From NCBI GenBank assembly GCA_026225395.1, contig JAMFSR010000020.1, positions 1 to 59,271 of the forward strand: a DNA stretch of 59,271 bases, in the 5' to 3' direction. Below the pieces are notes generated by a model that was not told where the DNA came from, searched no databases, and saw only the letters and a list, made by a program, of their open reading frames with translations. Made by a program: the position numbers and the translations under genes. Positions 9,101 through 16,615 of the stretch are shown here, one piece after another; within the stretch, counting starts at the first letter, position 1, and every line of letters begins with the position of its first letter. Source of the stretch: Granulicella sapmiensis. Lineage in GTDB: Bacteria; Acidobacteriota; Terriglobia; Terriglobales; Acidobacteriaceae.

Positions 9101-9407
9101 GGCGTGCGAGAAATAGAAGCTGTGGTCGAGACATGCACCAGATACGGTTGTAGAGATCCCGGAGAGAGGGCAGATCGTTGGCATCCGTGCGCGCAAACAC
9201 GATGACAGGGTTCTGTTCGACGAAGAAAACCTTCTCTGCCCCGACAAATTTGGCCAGGGATAGCCAATCTCCTTTTTCCACCCAGTCATCGCGAGTCGCA
9301 TCAGACATCTGCTTGTCTGCGGACAACAGTTGGCCCTCACTGAAACCGAGACCAACGATCGCGGCGTTCAGTAAGACATCAGAGCCGATTGGGCGGATAG
9401 AAGCCAC
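6171..9407 (-). CDS. Large N6-adenine DNA methyltransferase (type IIG/Eco57I-like)
   Basis: About 1078 residues. The SAM-binding motif DPACGSGIFL is near residue 372 and the catalytic NPPW near residue 502, identifying an N6-adenine methyltransferase. The region before motif I (YAHSLIGRSIFIRYLEDR, then HGSHYTP) is typical of large type IIG and type I-like enzymes. A long C-terminal half probably holds the target-recognition region. No clear PD-(D/E)XK motif is seen at the N-terminus; that role may fall to the overlapping downstream gene. Start is uncertain: GTG 9407 has GGGAAGG nearby; a TTG at 9461 would overlap the regulator gene. Confidence 0.85.
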   Translation of the reverse strand: MASIRPIGSDVLLNAAIVGLGFSEGQLLSADKQMSDATRDDWVEKGDWLSLAKFVGAEKVFFVEQNPVIVFARTDANDLPSLRDLYNRIWCMSRPQLLFLARPGELSVYDLSKPPVATDESLDAQDRLISETVRTIADVQSELRAFRREEIETGSFFETSGFVPGGNRADKALIRDLRIVRQQLLDEGLPARYAHSLIGRSIFIRYLEDRAILMPEYFESVARTNQKWSRILHRELATPAASTDMEQIRYLRVLEDHAFTYRLFQQLAADFNGDMFPVDEAEQSSVKPEHLALLRNLLIGNTSHQQQLFFYAYSFDVIPIELISSIYEEFYNEQQGKTKNHGSHYTPSVLVDFVLTRTLTEDVLAKEPRVMDPACGSGIFLVEAYRRIVRYQMWKQGGRRLSRPQLRRILRDQIAGIDINEEAIRVAAFSLYLAFLHYQEPREINEQRRLPNLKWSQAHHEERDQYFSILLHGNAFEFAQPNRNDLVAKRFGMRSSDVVLGNPPWGYPKVDDALGRTALKITLTWCRDNQLTIGDTELSQAFLHLSNFLLRDGGKAGLLVSTGVFFKQQDKSRRFRKQWLQEIQLNHVVNFAQVRHLFFRGATRKAEAIAPFAAVVFSKGQEDANHRFAYWSAKRTAFVENTQAVVLSKADMNWISQGDCLANENLWKIFWWGSYRDEALIRALERYPSFSRLSESVPGSVVHPDIGFVEGKAGRIPSDWLKNFKVLPSSAFASYGPLPVGSLTPAPDFVRRRGAESAYQGHRLLVRRGIQSPGRLTVRLEDTKFAFTHSIFSFGLRGLQDWQEKVLLGIFWSDLARYYLFLTTGSWGMWHDELAMASIARMPIVMPAQADGAADLIKIVDELRTSNSNVSADLFDGNQRDSPEELVARLNKAVFELYELNPAERDLITDMCGTGLDFLYQKQSSEAVRPLALPAKRVGFASDAGGTEIERYIQLFLRLWSKDLSPQARVEWQLFSSQSGAPLLAVLFTVGDQEAPKKTKYSGAVEDWTDVLQLLDKNSREFAGSRSIYIDSFVRLVTENSILLVKRNEQRFWTRTAARQDAEATQLQAMLLQEAQRR

Positions 9408-9438
9408 TATGCCTTCCCGTAAATTGCAATTTTGCGCA

Positions 9439-9897
9439 TCATTGAGAGACCGCCTCGGCAAAGAACGGCAGAACGGATTGAGGAGGTAGTCTCAGGCCAT
9501 TGAGGAACTTTGTTCGCAGATTTTCTATGATCGGATCGATTGGGACCAACGCTGCCGGCGTCTGGGTCAGCATGCCTAGTTGATTCTCGGCGCCGATCAA
9601 AAGCGAACTCTTATTTTGGAGCAGCGCAATACTACCGGGCCGAATCACCGTCTGTGCAGCCAAAGTGTGAAACAGCGATTCGACGCCAACATGCACCTGA
9701 CTGATGCTTATGCCCAGACCCTCGGTGAGCTCCCGCGTTACAGCCAGACCGACAAGATCACCGAATGAGAAGCGCGCCGCCTTACCGCTCTTTGTCGCGA
9801 GATAAGGTACATACTTCCGCCAATGCCTGATGGCCTCTTGGCCGATTCCGGTCACTGAGCGGGCTTGCTCTTGGGTGTATCGAAATTGTTCATCCAT
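9439..9897 (-). CDS. MerR-like transcriptional regulator
   Basis: 152 residues, ATG at 9897 with GAGG eight bases upstream. The N-terminus (RYTQEQARSVTGIGQEAIRHWRKYVPYL, read in two parts) is a MerR-type winged-helix start, followed by FSFGDLVGLAVTRELTEGLGIS, which looks like the second wing and dimer helix. The C-terminal half has no cysteine ligand pattern, so it is not a metal sensor. It is first in the operon with the methyltransferase and endonuclease-like gene, so it probably acts as controller of the modification genes, in the manner of C proteins. Confidence 0.72.
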   Translation of the reverse strand: MDEQFRYTQEQARSVTGIGQEAIRHWRKYVPYLATKSGKAARFSFGDLVGLAVTRELTEGLGISISQVHVGVESLFHTLAAQTVIRPGSIALLQNKSSLLIGAENQLGMLTQTPAALVPIDPIIENLRTKFLNGLRLPPQSVLPFFAEAVSQ

Positions 9898-9926
9898 CTC
9901 GTTGTCCTCAACGGGAAACCAAGGAA

Positions 9927-9955
9927 AGTATAACGAGAATTTTAGCTGTCGCCAA
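9927..9955 (-). promoter_or_regulatory. Sigma-70-like promoter of the regulator/methyltransferase operon
   Basis: On the minus strand TTGGCG and TATACT are separated by 17 bases, about 30 bases before the regulator's ATG. This is the best sigma-70-type match I saw in the cargo region. It should drive the regulator, methyltransferase and endonuclease-like genes. Confidence 0.5.
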
Positions 9956-9990
9956 CAATCTTTTATTCGCCTTATTTTCGCCTCAATATG

Positions 9991-10008
9991 GAGCTCTGTC
10001 AAGAGCTC
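9991..10008. repeat. Inverted repeat, candidate operator
   Basis: GAGCTC, six bases, GAGCTC: a perfect 6-bp inverted repeat about 40 bases upstream of the operon promoter. On the minus strand the spacer region contains TTGACA. It may be the binding site of the MerR-like regulator or part of a second promoter. Confidence 0.35.
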
Positions 10009-10089
10009 TCGGCTTCCCGCTACCCGTAACGAATGATGCCGCGTGCGCGTGGCGTTTCCTGAGTGTTCTCTCCACGCTGGGGGTGACGC

Positions 10090-11787
10090 TTACTGGAGGA
10101 ACTCTGCCGAATCGTGGTAGAAGTCAGTCACCATGTTTGTTTCGTCGTCGTCGGGGAGGGCACTTGATAGTAATGTCCGCCAGGACAGCCTCCACCTGCC
10201 AAATCTGACTGAAATCGGCTCAAGCGTGAAGTCGACGCCCAACTTGGGCAGGTATGAATTGTCGCGAGCCACTGTCAGCGCAGACAAGACGCCGTGCTCT
10301 GCCACTGATCGACAGAAAACGTCGTAATCGCATTTCAAGATGCCATCGCTTTGGACCGTCTCCGACCCCAGGTGCCCCTTACACAAAAGCACGTACTCAA
10401 AGTCAGAGGAAGTGGTGACATGGTTTGCGAGCCCTCGATCCTTCAAGAAGTTTGGATGGGCTATCAGGAATCCGCGAATCTGTTCCAGTTGATGGAGCCC
10501 CTTTCGAAGGTATTCATCACGATTGATGACTTCACGGGTGGAGCTTCCGCTGAGTTGCCACTTTACTTCGCATACGACGAACTTTCCCGGGTCTGGTCCG
10601 CCAATGAGTAGGTCCACATCAGGTAATTGTTTCCCCTTCCATTTTGGAAGCTGCACGCCAGCGCCGAGCCAGTGTTTGCCCAAAACCTCCTTGGCGCTAC
10701 CCCAAAGGGCCTTTTCGCGACCACTGGTGTATGTGGAGTATTCATTCGGAAACTTTCGTATCAAGAGGGCGAGTACATTCCGTGGGAAATTGGAACGGAG
10801 AACCGCAGTCGGGGAGAGCGCAAGATAACCCTCGCCAAGATTTACGAACGGGGTCAAGGACACATCAGCATCCAACCGATTCGGATCGAATAGGAAGAGG
10901 TCCACCAGCGCATCCACCTGATCGATAGGGCAAACCTGGGTGAGCATTTGTTTCCATGCCGACTTCTGCAGCCATAGGCTCGGCCAGTTCGGGCTCTTTT
11001 GCATTTCGGGCGGCGTGGAAAGGATAGTAATCCATTTGTGGAGGTGTGAGGCAGCGCACAGCATGGAATAGGCACGGACTACTGCATCCAACGTCGTGTC
11101 CCCTAAAACCGTGTTCATCGGCATTTCAATCATGTCTGCGAAGAACGATCGATAGCCCTCCGAAAAGTCATGCAGGAGAGTCTTGTCCATGGTGTATTGC
11201 AATCCGCCCATCTGCTCTAGTTTTGAATTGAGGAGCGTCTTTACCATCTTTTCGCCATGCTCTTTGACCATCAGGTCTGGGAGCTGGAGGGCAACTTGCG
11301 TGTCTGCGATGCGGTCGCTACGGGACGAGATGGAACCGAAAAACCTGAGCCGGGCATCGAGTTCGGTGCCCGGTGTATCGAAGCGAATGCTCTCCTTAGC
11401 GAGCAAAACGGCTTTCGCGTACCTGCGCGAATATGACGTGTAAGCATCTTCCACCGTGGTATACAAACTCGAAGCTGCGATGGCTCGTTTCATCCGTGCC
11501 TCCAGATCCGGCGGAAGCACTGTCTTGGTATCCGATCCGAGAATCTCGATTTGCCGTAAGAGTACGTTGCACCCGTTGACTACGTTCAGCGAATAGCTTT
11601 TCAGAGAGGCCGATGAAGCGTCGGTTGTCGTCCCGTGTCCCGTGAGCAACTCCTCCATGATGTCTAACGCGGCGCTGCGCAGGGTGCTCTTCCAAAGCCC
11701 TGTGATTCCAAGAGTTTTCCGGAACGCAGCGTCGATATCCCGTTCGATAGAACGGACAAGTGCCTCCTCTAAAGGTTTTCCTTCCAT
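10090..11787 (-). CDS. Nuclease-like protein with PD-(D/E)XK motif (565 aa)
   Basis: Residues 1-330 are helical with no motif I can name. Near the C-terminus LPDVDLLIGG (about 388-397) is followed by FVVCEVKWQ (403-411); the D390/D392, E407 and K409 spacing fits a PD-(D/E)XK nuclease core. The preceding segment (REKALWGSAKEVLG) is also typical of such domains. It lies upstream of the regulator and methyltransferase in the same direction, separated by 190 bases, so it may be a second effector of the island. Family unknown; the nuclease call rests on motif reading only. Confidence 0.55.
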   Translation of the reverse strand: MEGKPLEEALVRSIERDIDAAFRKTLGITGLWKSTLRSAALDIMEELLTGHGTTTDASSASLKSYSLNVVNGCNVLLRQIEILGSDTKTVLPPDLEARMKRAIAASSLYTTVEDAYTSYSRRYAKAVLLAKESIRFDTPGTELDARLRFFGSISSRSDRIADTQVALQLPDLMVKEHGEKMVKTLLNSKLEQMGGLQYTMDKTLLHDFSEGYRSFFADMIEMPMNTVLGDTTLDAVVRAYSMLCAASHLHKWITILSTPPEMQKSPNWPSLWLQKSAWKQMLTQVCPIDQVDALVDLFLFDPNRLDADVSLTPFVNLGEGYLALSPTAVLRSNFPRNVLALLIRKFPNEYSTYTSGREKALWGSAKEVLGKHWLGAGVQLPKWKGKQLPDVDLLIGGPDPGKFVVCEVKWQLSGSSTREVINRDEYLRKGLHQLEQIRGFLIAHPNFLKDRGLANHVTTSSDFEYVLLCKGHLGSETVQSDGILKCDYDVFCRSVAEHGVLSALTVARDNSYLPKLGVDFTLEPISVRFGRWRLSWRTLLSSALPDDDETNMVTDFYHDSAEFLQ

Positions 11788-11910
11788 ACTGAAACTCTTC
11801 CGCGAAGCTGCTGCTCTGCTGCTTAGTATCTATTTGGAATGCGGGAGATCAGAGGTACGGGGTAAAACAGACGAGCTGCCGCCGCGCTTCTTGATCTTCA
11901 ACTTGTGAAA

Positions 11911-12720
11911 TCAACTCCGGACGTGGAGTTGATCGTAACCGATGTCGTAAGTGTCCTCGGAAATCCAGTCGCGTACCGTTCTCCAGACCTCATCAATCTC
12001 GTTGGGAATGGTAACGTCTTTGAACAATTCCGGGATCTCGTCTTCGCCGATCTCCGTACCGTAGAAATCCAGCAGGACCACGCGACGACACTCGGAGTAA
12101 TTGTTGAACTTAGCGGCTGCGGCTTCGAGCTGACTTTGTATTTGGGAAGCTGTTCCAGCCCTGGCGCTATCATCGTCTAGGTGGTCGAAGCTCAAGGCTT
12201 GCTGATGAGAGACAACGATGCCTGGCGATTGATTCTCCTGCTCGCCCTTTGGCACCTTCCGAAAAGACCAGCGCAAAGGTGTACGAGAACGAATGGGAAC
12301 TTGTTCTGGAGTAATTCGCACGATCGCTGCCACAATTTGATTGGCGATGTCGTGGATCTGCTTTCGGTCGAGTTGGTCAAACTCGCGGCTATTCAAGCTC
12401 AGTTTGTAGGTTGCGTCGCGATAGGAACCTCGTGTGTGCTGCCAAACTGTGTTCGCGAAGTCATGTTCTAACTGGTGTCGGTGAAGGTAATTGGGGGGCC
12501 AGACGACTGACTTCCGTTCAATCACCATCTGCTGTTCATTCTCGGAATCCGTGAGAAGCACCTCCGGCTCCTTACGGGTGGTCCCCGAGATCTGAACGAC
12601 ATCGAGGCACCGTGTCAGGGCATACCCGGTACCATGGACTTGATTGAGATGGTCAACGAAACCGTTGAGACCTCCCCCAAGCCATTCACATTTACCTGGT
12701 TGTTCGTAATGGGTGAACAT
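11911..12720 (-). CDS. Unrecognised protein of the defence-like island (269 aa)
   Basis: ATG 12720 is preceded by AAGGAG at seven bases. Early residues (CLDVVQISG, then PEVLL and MVIERKSVVWP at about 65-75) resemble the acidic strand and ExK strand of a nuclease core, but the match is weaker than in its neighbours. The C-terminal part is acidic (DYDI-type segments, EDEIPELF). It is the first gene of the minus-strand island. It could be a nuclease or a partner of the 565-residue protein; I cannot decide. The 250 bases upstream up to the relaxase show nothing clear. Confidence 0.5.
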   Translation of the reverse strand: MFTHYEQPGKCEWLGGGLNGFVDHLNQVHGTGYALTRCLDVVQISGTTRKEPEVLLTDSENEQQMVIERKSVVWPPNYLHRHQLEHDFANTVWQHTRGSYRDATYKLSLNSREFDQLDRKQIHDIANQIVAAIVRITPEQVPIRSRTPLRWSFRKVPKGEQENQSPGIVVSHQQALSFDHLDDDSARAGTASQIQSQLEAAAAKFNNYSECRRVVLLDFYGTEIGEDEIPELFKDVTIPNEIDEVWRTVRDWISEDTYDIGYDQLHVRS

Positions 12721-12973
12721 CAATGGTCTCCTTGATGCACCACTCTACCGCTTCTGTACCGACGACGGAAAAGGAGTCACTCTTCTCAACGCGAAGATGT
12801 GGATGCTCACGTAGTGGTTCCGTGATCTCGATCGGGGCGGAGGGCAAAATTTAATGGACTCGGCATTCTTCGTAAGAGCCTGCCGGGAACATCCGTGCTG
12901 GGAAGGTTGTCGCCGGGGGCAACGAACGAAAAGGGTAGGTGAAGGTCTCCCGTTTTATCTTCAACCGTGACGT

Positions 12974-15900
12974 TCACCGGCTCCTTCCAAATCCCTCCCG
13001 CACGTGTTCGACAGCATTTTCGATGGCCGGCAAAGGAAGTGGAACGTTTTTCTCGGGCTTAGCCGCTGCGCTCTTCTCCATACGAGGTTGTTGGTCCTGC
13101 GAGGTGTAGAGTTCGAGGTCGCGGGTTTGCGAGGACAAGCGGGCGAAATCGATCTGGGCGATCTGTGACGCCTCGCCGCTAACGATCACTCGATCCACGC
13201 TACGTTGCGGCATTCGATCCGCTGTATAGCCATAGTCGATGTGCCGGGACTGCGTGTCGGGGAGTGCGATCGACTTTCCCTGATCGCTGCGCACCGTCAG
13301 AGAACGATCCTCGCCGATGCGTTCGACCGTGGCGAAGTCTCCAGTGCGTATATGAAACTCTTGTGCCGTAGCAGTAAAGCGAATGCGCTCACCCTCTGAG
13401 ATCTCACGTGACTCCTCGCGGAAGGTCCGGCTTTGGCCGGTCAGAGTCTTTAGCAACGCAGGGTTGTAGCTAAGCTCACTCCCGTCAAGGGTGCCCACCG
13501 AGAGACGGTTGGCCTTCGCATCGACAGACAGGACCCTAACGGTGCTGTTGTCCGCAATACTTTGTTCATGATTGCCCGACTTGTAGCGAATCCGGTCTCC
13601 GGAAGCATAGTTGGCAGCCAGGAGAGGATTGCCGAAGTGCTGCTCGACCCATACGGACAGTACGTGACTCTCTGTCGCGAGTCGCCCCCGCTGGCGTTGC
13701 TCATTGCGGATCAGTTGCGTCAGTTCCCGGCGTTCGCCGACGTCTGGCGCAACGACCACGGCACGGTCCTCACGCAAAGCATACGCCAGCGCGACTGCGG
13801 CGAGGCGGTGTTCTACATTCGCGAACTGGTGGACTCGTTCATCCCGCTGCAGGGTAGTGGTGGCGGCTGCCGGATCGCCCTCGCGGAAGGCCGCGACGGC
13901 GCGCTCAACCTCGTTCTTTCCAGTGGGCGGCGAGAGGTCGATGGCCGCTGTTTTTGAAACGGCGGCGGAGAGGCGTTTGCCTAGGCGGCCGGAATCGTTG
14001 GTATAGATATGTGCTTCGTGGGACGCACGGGAGATGGCCACATATGCAAGCCGGGTGTTGATGAGGCCGCGCGGCCCGTCGGTATCGAAGTGGGCAAGGA
14101 CGCGTTCCGCAGTAAGGCCTTGGGAACTGTGCGAGGTTACGGCATAGCCATGATCGAACTGCCGGACCTTGTCGGTCTCGAAGGTGAGCGTGCGCCTACT
14201 TTTACCGTCCATCAAGACGGTCATTTGTCCATCGTCGATACGCTGGATGGTGGCAAGATCGCGGTTCGCAACGCCAAGGTCTTTCAGACTGACTGTGAAC
14301 TGGATGCGATCTCCCGTAGCGAACTCACGTTCCTGTTCGCGGAAGACATTCACGCCACGCAGGCGGCGCGGATCGTAGGCGACGGTGTTTCCTTGTTCGG
14401 TTTCCACGGTCAATAGATTAGCCTTGGCATCTACCGCGCGGACCGTGGCAAGCGAGCCGCGTTCGATGCCCAACTCCTTGCTGCCGGTGTTGTACTGGAT
14501 CACGTCCCCTGCGTTATACCGTGCCGCCCAGGTACGGTCGGCGCCAGTCATATCGGAACGGTGGCTCAGGGTTAAGAAGGTCTTACCGTCGGCCTTTAGC
14601 GTTCCCGATTGCAACAGCTCTAAGCGGACCGCGTCATTGATTTCCTGGCGGCTCTTGTTGTCCGGCGAGACGACGATGGTACTTTCCGGCTTTGCGGCAT
14701 AGTCTCTGGCGATTGCCGCGATGCGTTCACGCCGATCCGGCAGCTCGGAAATGCGGCCTTGCTGCTGAAGGAGCGCGATACCTTCCCGGGTTTCATTCTT
14801 TGCCAGATGCTCGACGGCTTTCAGCAGTTCGGGGTCCTTTTGCCGCATGATGCGGTCGAGCAGCGCGGTGCGCATGCCGGCCTCCTGCATCTGCTGGAAC
14901 GGACGGCCAGCGTCCACGCCCTGATGTTGTGCGGTGTCACCGATCACCAGAACACGGTCCTGCGGCTGCAATTTGACGAGGAAATCACGCATCTGTTTCG
15001 TGCTTGCGAGACTGGACTCGTCGAGCATATACAAGCGCGGCTGGAGGCGTTCGTTGGGCACTTCTATCTTTCGAGCAAGAAAGCCCTGCAAGGTTCCGGC
15101 GTCGATCCCGGCTTCACGGAGCTGCGCGGCCGCGCGGGATGTCGGCGCAAATCCCTCGACGGTATACCCGCTCTTTTCGGCACCTTCACGGATGGAACGA
15201 ACCACAGTCGTCTTACCGGTACCGGCCCGCCCCTGCAAACCGTGGATGCGGTCGGTAGAGTTCAACACCTCTTCAATGACGCGGCGTTGGGCATCATTCA
15301 GGAAGTGTCTGGATCGTGCCACTTGCTGGGCGGCCTCAGCAGACGTGATCGGTTCAACTGTGTTCTTGGTGCTGCGAACGAAGGCGATGTTGGCTCGTTC
15401 GGTGGCGATGGTTTCCGCCGTAGTAAAGCTTCGGCTCGATGCGTGTTTCTGTGATTCCACGGAAAGAAAGTCGCCGCGCTGATGCCGCGCCTCGAACTCG
15501 GAACGGACCTCGTAATACGTGGTGTTGCCCATGCCGCGGCGGAGCGCGTCACGCAGCAAAGCACGTTCATCCAAGACTGCTTCGCGCTCATAGAGGCTGC
15601 TCCTCGCATAGGTGACAGCCTCCCGCGCATGGGCGATGCGATTAGGGTTGTGTTGCTGGGCGCGAGCGCGTTCCCGGGCCTCTGCCACGACCCGCTGCGG
15701 CTGGTTGCCGTGTTCGGCAGCGACCTCCCGATGGGCGGCCAACACCTCGGCGGGTGTCATCGTCTGTTTCTTTTCGCGTGTGGAACGAGCAGCGATTTCT
15801 GCTGCTTCCGGACCTGAGAAGCCGCGCCGTTCCATCTCTTCCTTGATCTTTTCGCGTCTCTGGCTGGAGGCCTTGAGGTAGTCGGCTGAATACCCGCGAA

Positions 15901-16612
15901 TCTCGGGAGCACCGCTCTCCCCAGGCACAATCTCATAGCCAAGTGAGCGCAGGCGATACATCAGTTCCGACTGATAGACCGCTGTCACGAAGTTCTGACT
16001 TTCGAAGAAAGGCTGTTCCTGCAAGGCGCGAGTCTTACCGTCGGCACGTTGCGTGACGTTGAAGATAACGGCATGGGTATGGAGTTGGGGAGCGGCGTAT
16101 CCGTCGACGGGGCGGGCGGTATCGTGTTCAAACTTCGCCGCGAGAAACTTGCCGGTCTGCTCGGCTGGCTTGTTACCACCCAGCCGAGCGTGCGTGTACT
16201 TCTCCAATTCATCGAGGGCCACTGTGACCGCCGCTCGGTGGGCTTCGCGGATACGATCATCACCGCCCGCCAAGGCGGTCAACGACACCGATTTCGTCGG
16301 AGCAAACATGGCATCCCAGCCGGCCCGATGGGCGACGGCCTTGGTTGTGGAGCCATCGGGATTCGTGTACTCCGTAGCGATACGATGGCGCACCATCTGC
16401 TCGCCAGTCACCGGATGCTGTCCTTCGGTCAGCCTGGAGAACTCGAGCGCGGAGACTTCGCCAGACACACCCATCGCCTCGGCGAGTTTGCCTTGCCATT
16501 GACCTTTCACGCTGTCGCCCTGGGCGTAGTAGCTCTGGGTGGAGGAGGTGTAATCGAGCTTGTGATACGTCTGCGCCTGAGAGGCATTGAGGGGCTTCGA
16601 GATATCGAGCAT
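12974..16612 (-). CDS. trwC: MobF (TrwC/TraI-type) conjugative relaxase-helicase
   Basis: 1212 residues. The relaxase domain fills about the first 300: catalytic tyrosine candidates at 21 and 28-29, and the three-histidine metal site formed by H163, H178 and H180 (QLHTHAVIF). A superfamily 1 helicase follows, with Walker A GRAGTGKTT at 461-469 and LYMLDESSLAS as Walker B. The protein nicks one strand at oriT, stays covalently joined to it and unwinds the DNA for transfer. It begins three bases after the coupling-protein stop, so the two are co-transcribed. The last 250 residues are a non-helicase tail. Confidence 0.92.
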   Translation of the reverse strand: MLDISKPLNASQAQTYHKLDYTSSTQSYYAQGDSVKGQWQGKLAEAMGVSGEVSALEFSRLTEGQHPVTGEQMVRHRIATEYTNPDGSTTKAVAHRAGWDAMFAPTKSVSLTALAGGDDRIREAHRAAVTVALDELEKYTHARLGGNKPAEQTGKFLAAKFEHDTARPVDGYAAPQLHTHAVIFNVTQRADGKTRALQEQPFFESQNFVTAVYQSELMYRLRSLGYEIVPGESGAPEIRGYSADYLKASSQRREKIKEEMERRGFSGPEAAEIAARSTREKKQTMTPAEVLAAHREVAAEHGNQPQRVVAEARERARAQQHNPNRIAHAREAVTYARSSLYEREAVLDERALLRDALRRGMGNTTYYEVRSEFEARHQRGDFLSVESQKHASSRSFTTAETIATERANIAFVRSTKNTVEPITSAEAAQQVARSRHFLNDAQRRVIEEVLNSTDRIHGLQGRAGTGKTTVVRSIREGAEKSGYTVEGFAPTSRAAAQLREAGIDAGTLQGFLARKIEVPNERLQPRLYMLDESSLASTKQMRDFLVKLQPQDRVLVIGDTAQHQGVDAGRPFQQMQEAGMRTALLDRIMRQKDPELLKAVEHLAKNETREGIALLQQQGRISELPDRRERIAAIARDYAAKPESTIVVSPDNKSRQEINDAVRLELLQSGTLKADGKTFLTLSHRSDMTGADRTWAARYNAGDVIQYNTGSKELGIERGSLATVRAVDAKANLLTVETEQGNTVAYDPRRLRGVNVFREQEREFATGDRIQFTVSLKDLGVANRDLATIQRIDDGQMTVLMDGKSRRTLTFETDKVRQFDHGYAVTSHSSQGLTAERVLAHFDTDGPRGLINTRLAYVAISRASHEAHIYTNDSGRLGKRLSAAVSKTAAIDLSPPTGKNEVERAVAAFREGDPAAATTTLQRDERVHQFANVEHRLAAVALAYALREDRAVVVAPDVGERRELTQLIRNEQRQRGRLATESHVLSVWVEQHFGNPLLAANYASGDRIRYKSGNHEQSIADNSTVRVLSVDAKANRLSVGTLDGSELSYNPALLKTLTGQSRTFREESREISEGERIRFTATAQEFHIRTGDFATVERIGEDRSLTVRSDQGKSIALPDTQSRHIDYGYTADRMPQRSVDRVIVSGEASQIAQIDFARLSSQTRDLELYTSQDQQPRMEKSAAAKPEKNVPLPLPAIENAVEHVREGFGRSR

Positions 16613-16615
16613 GGC

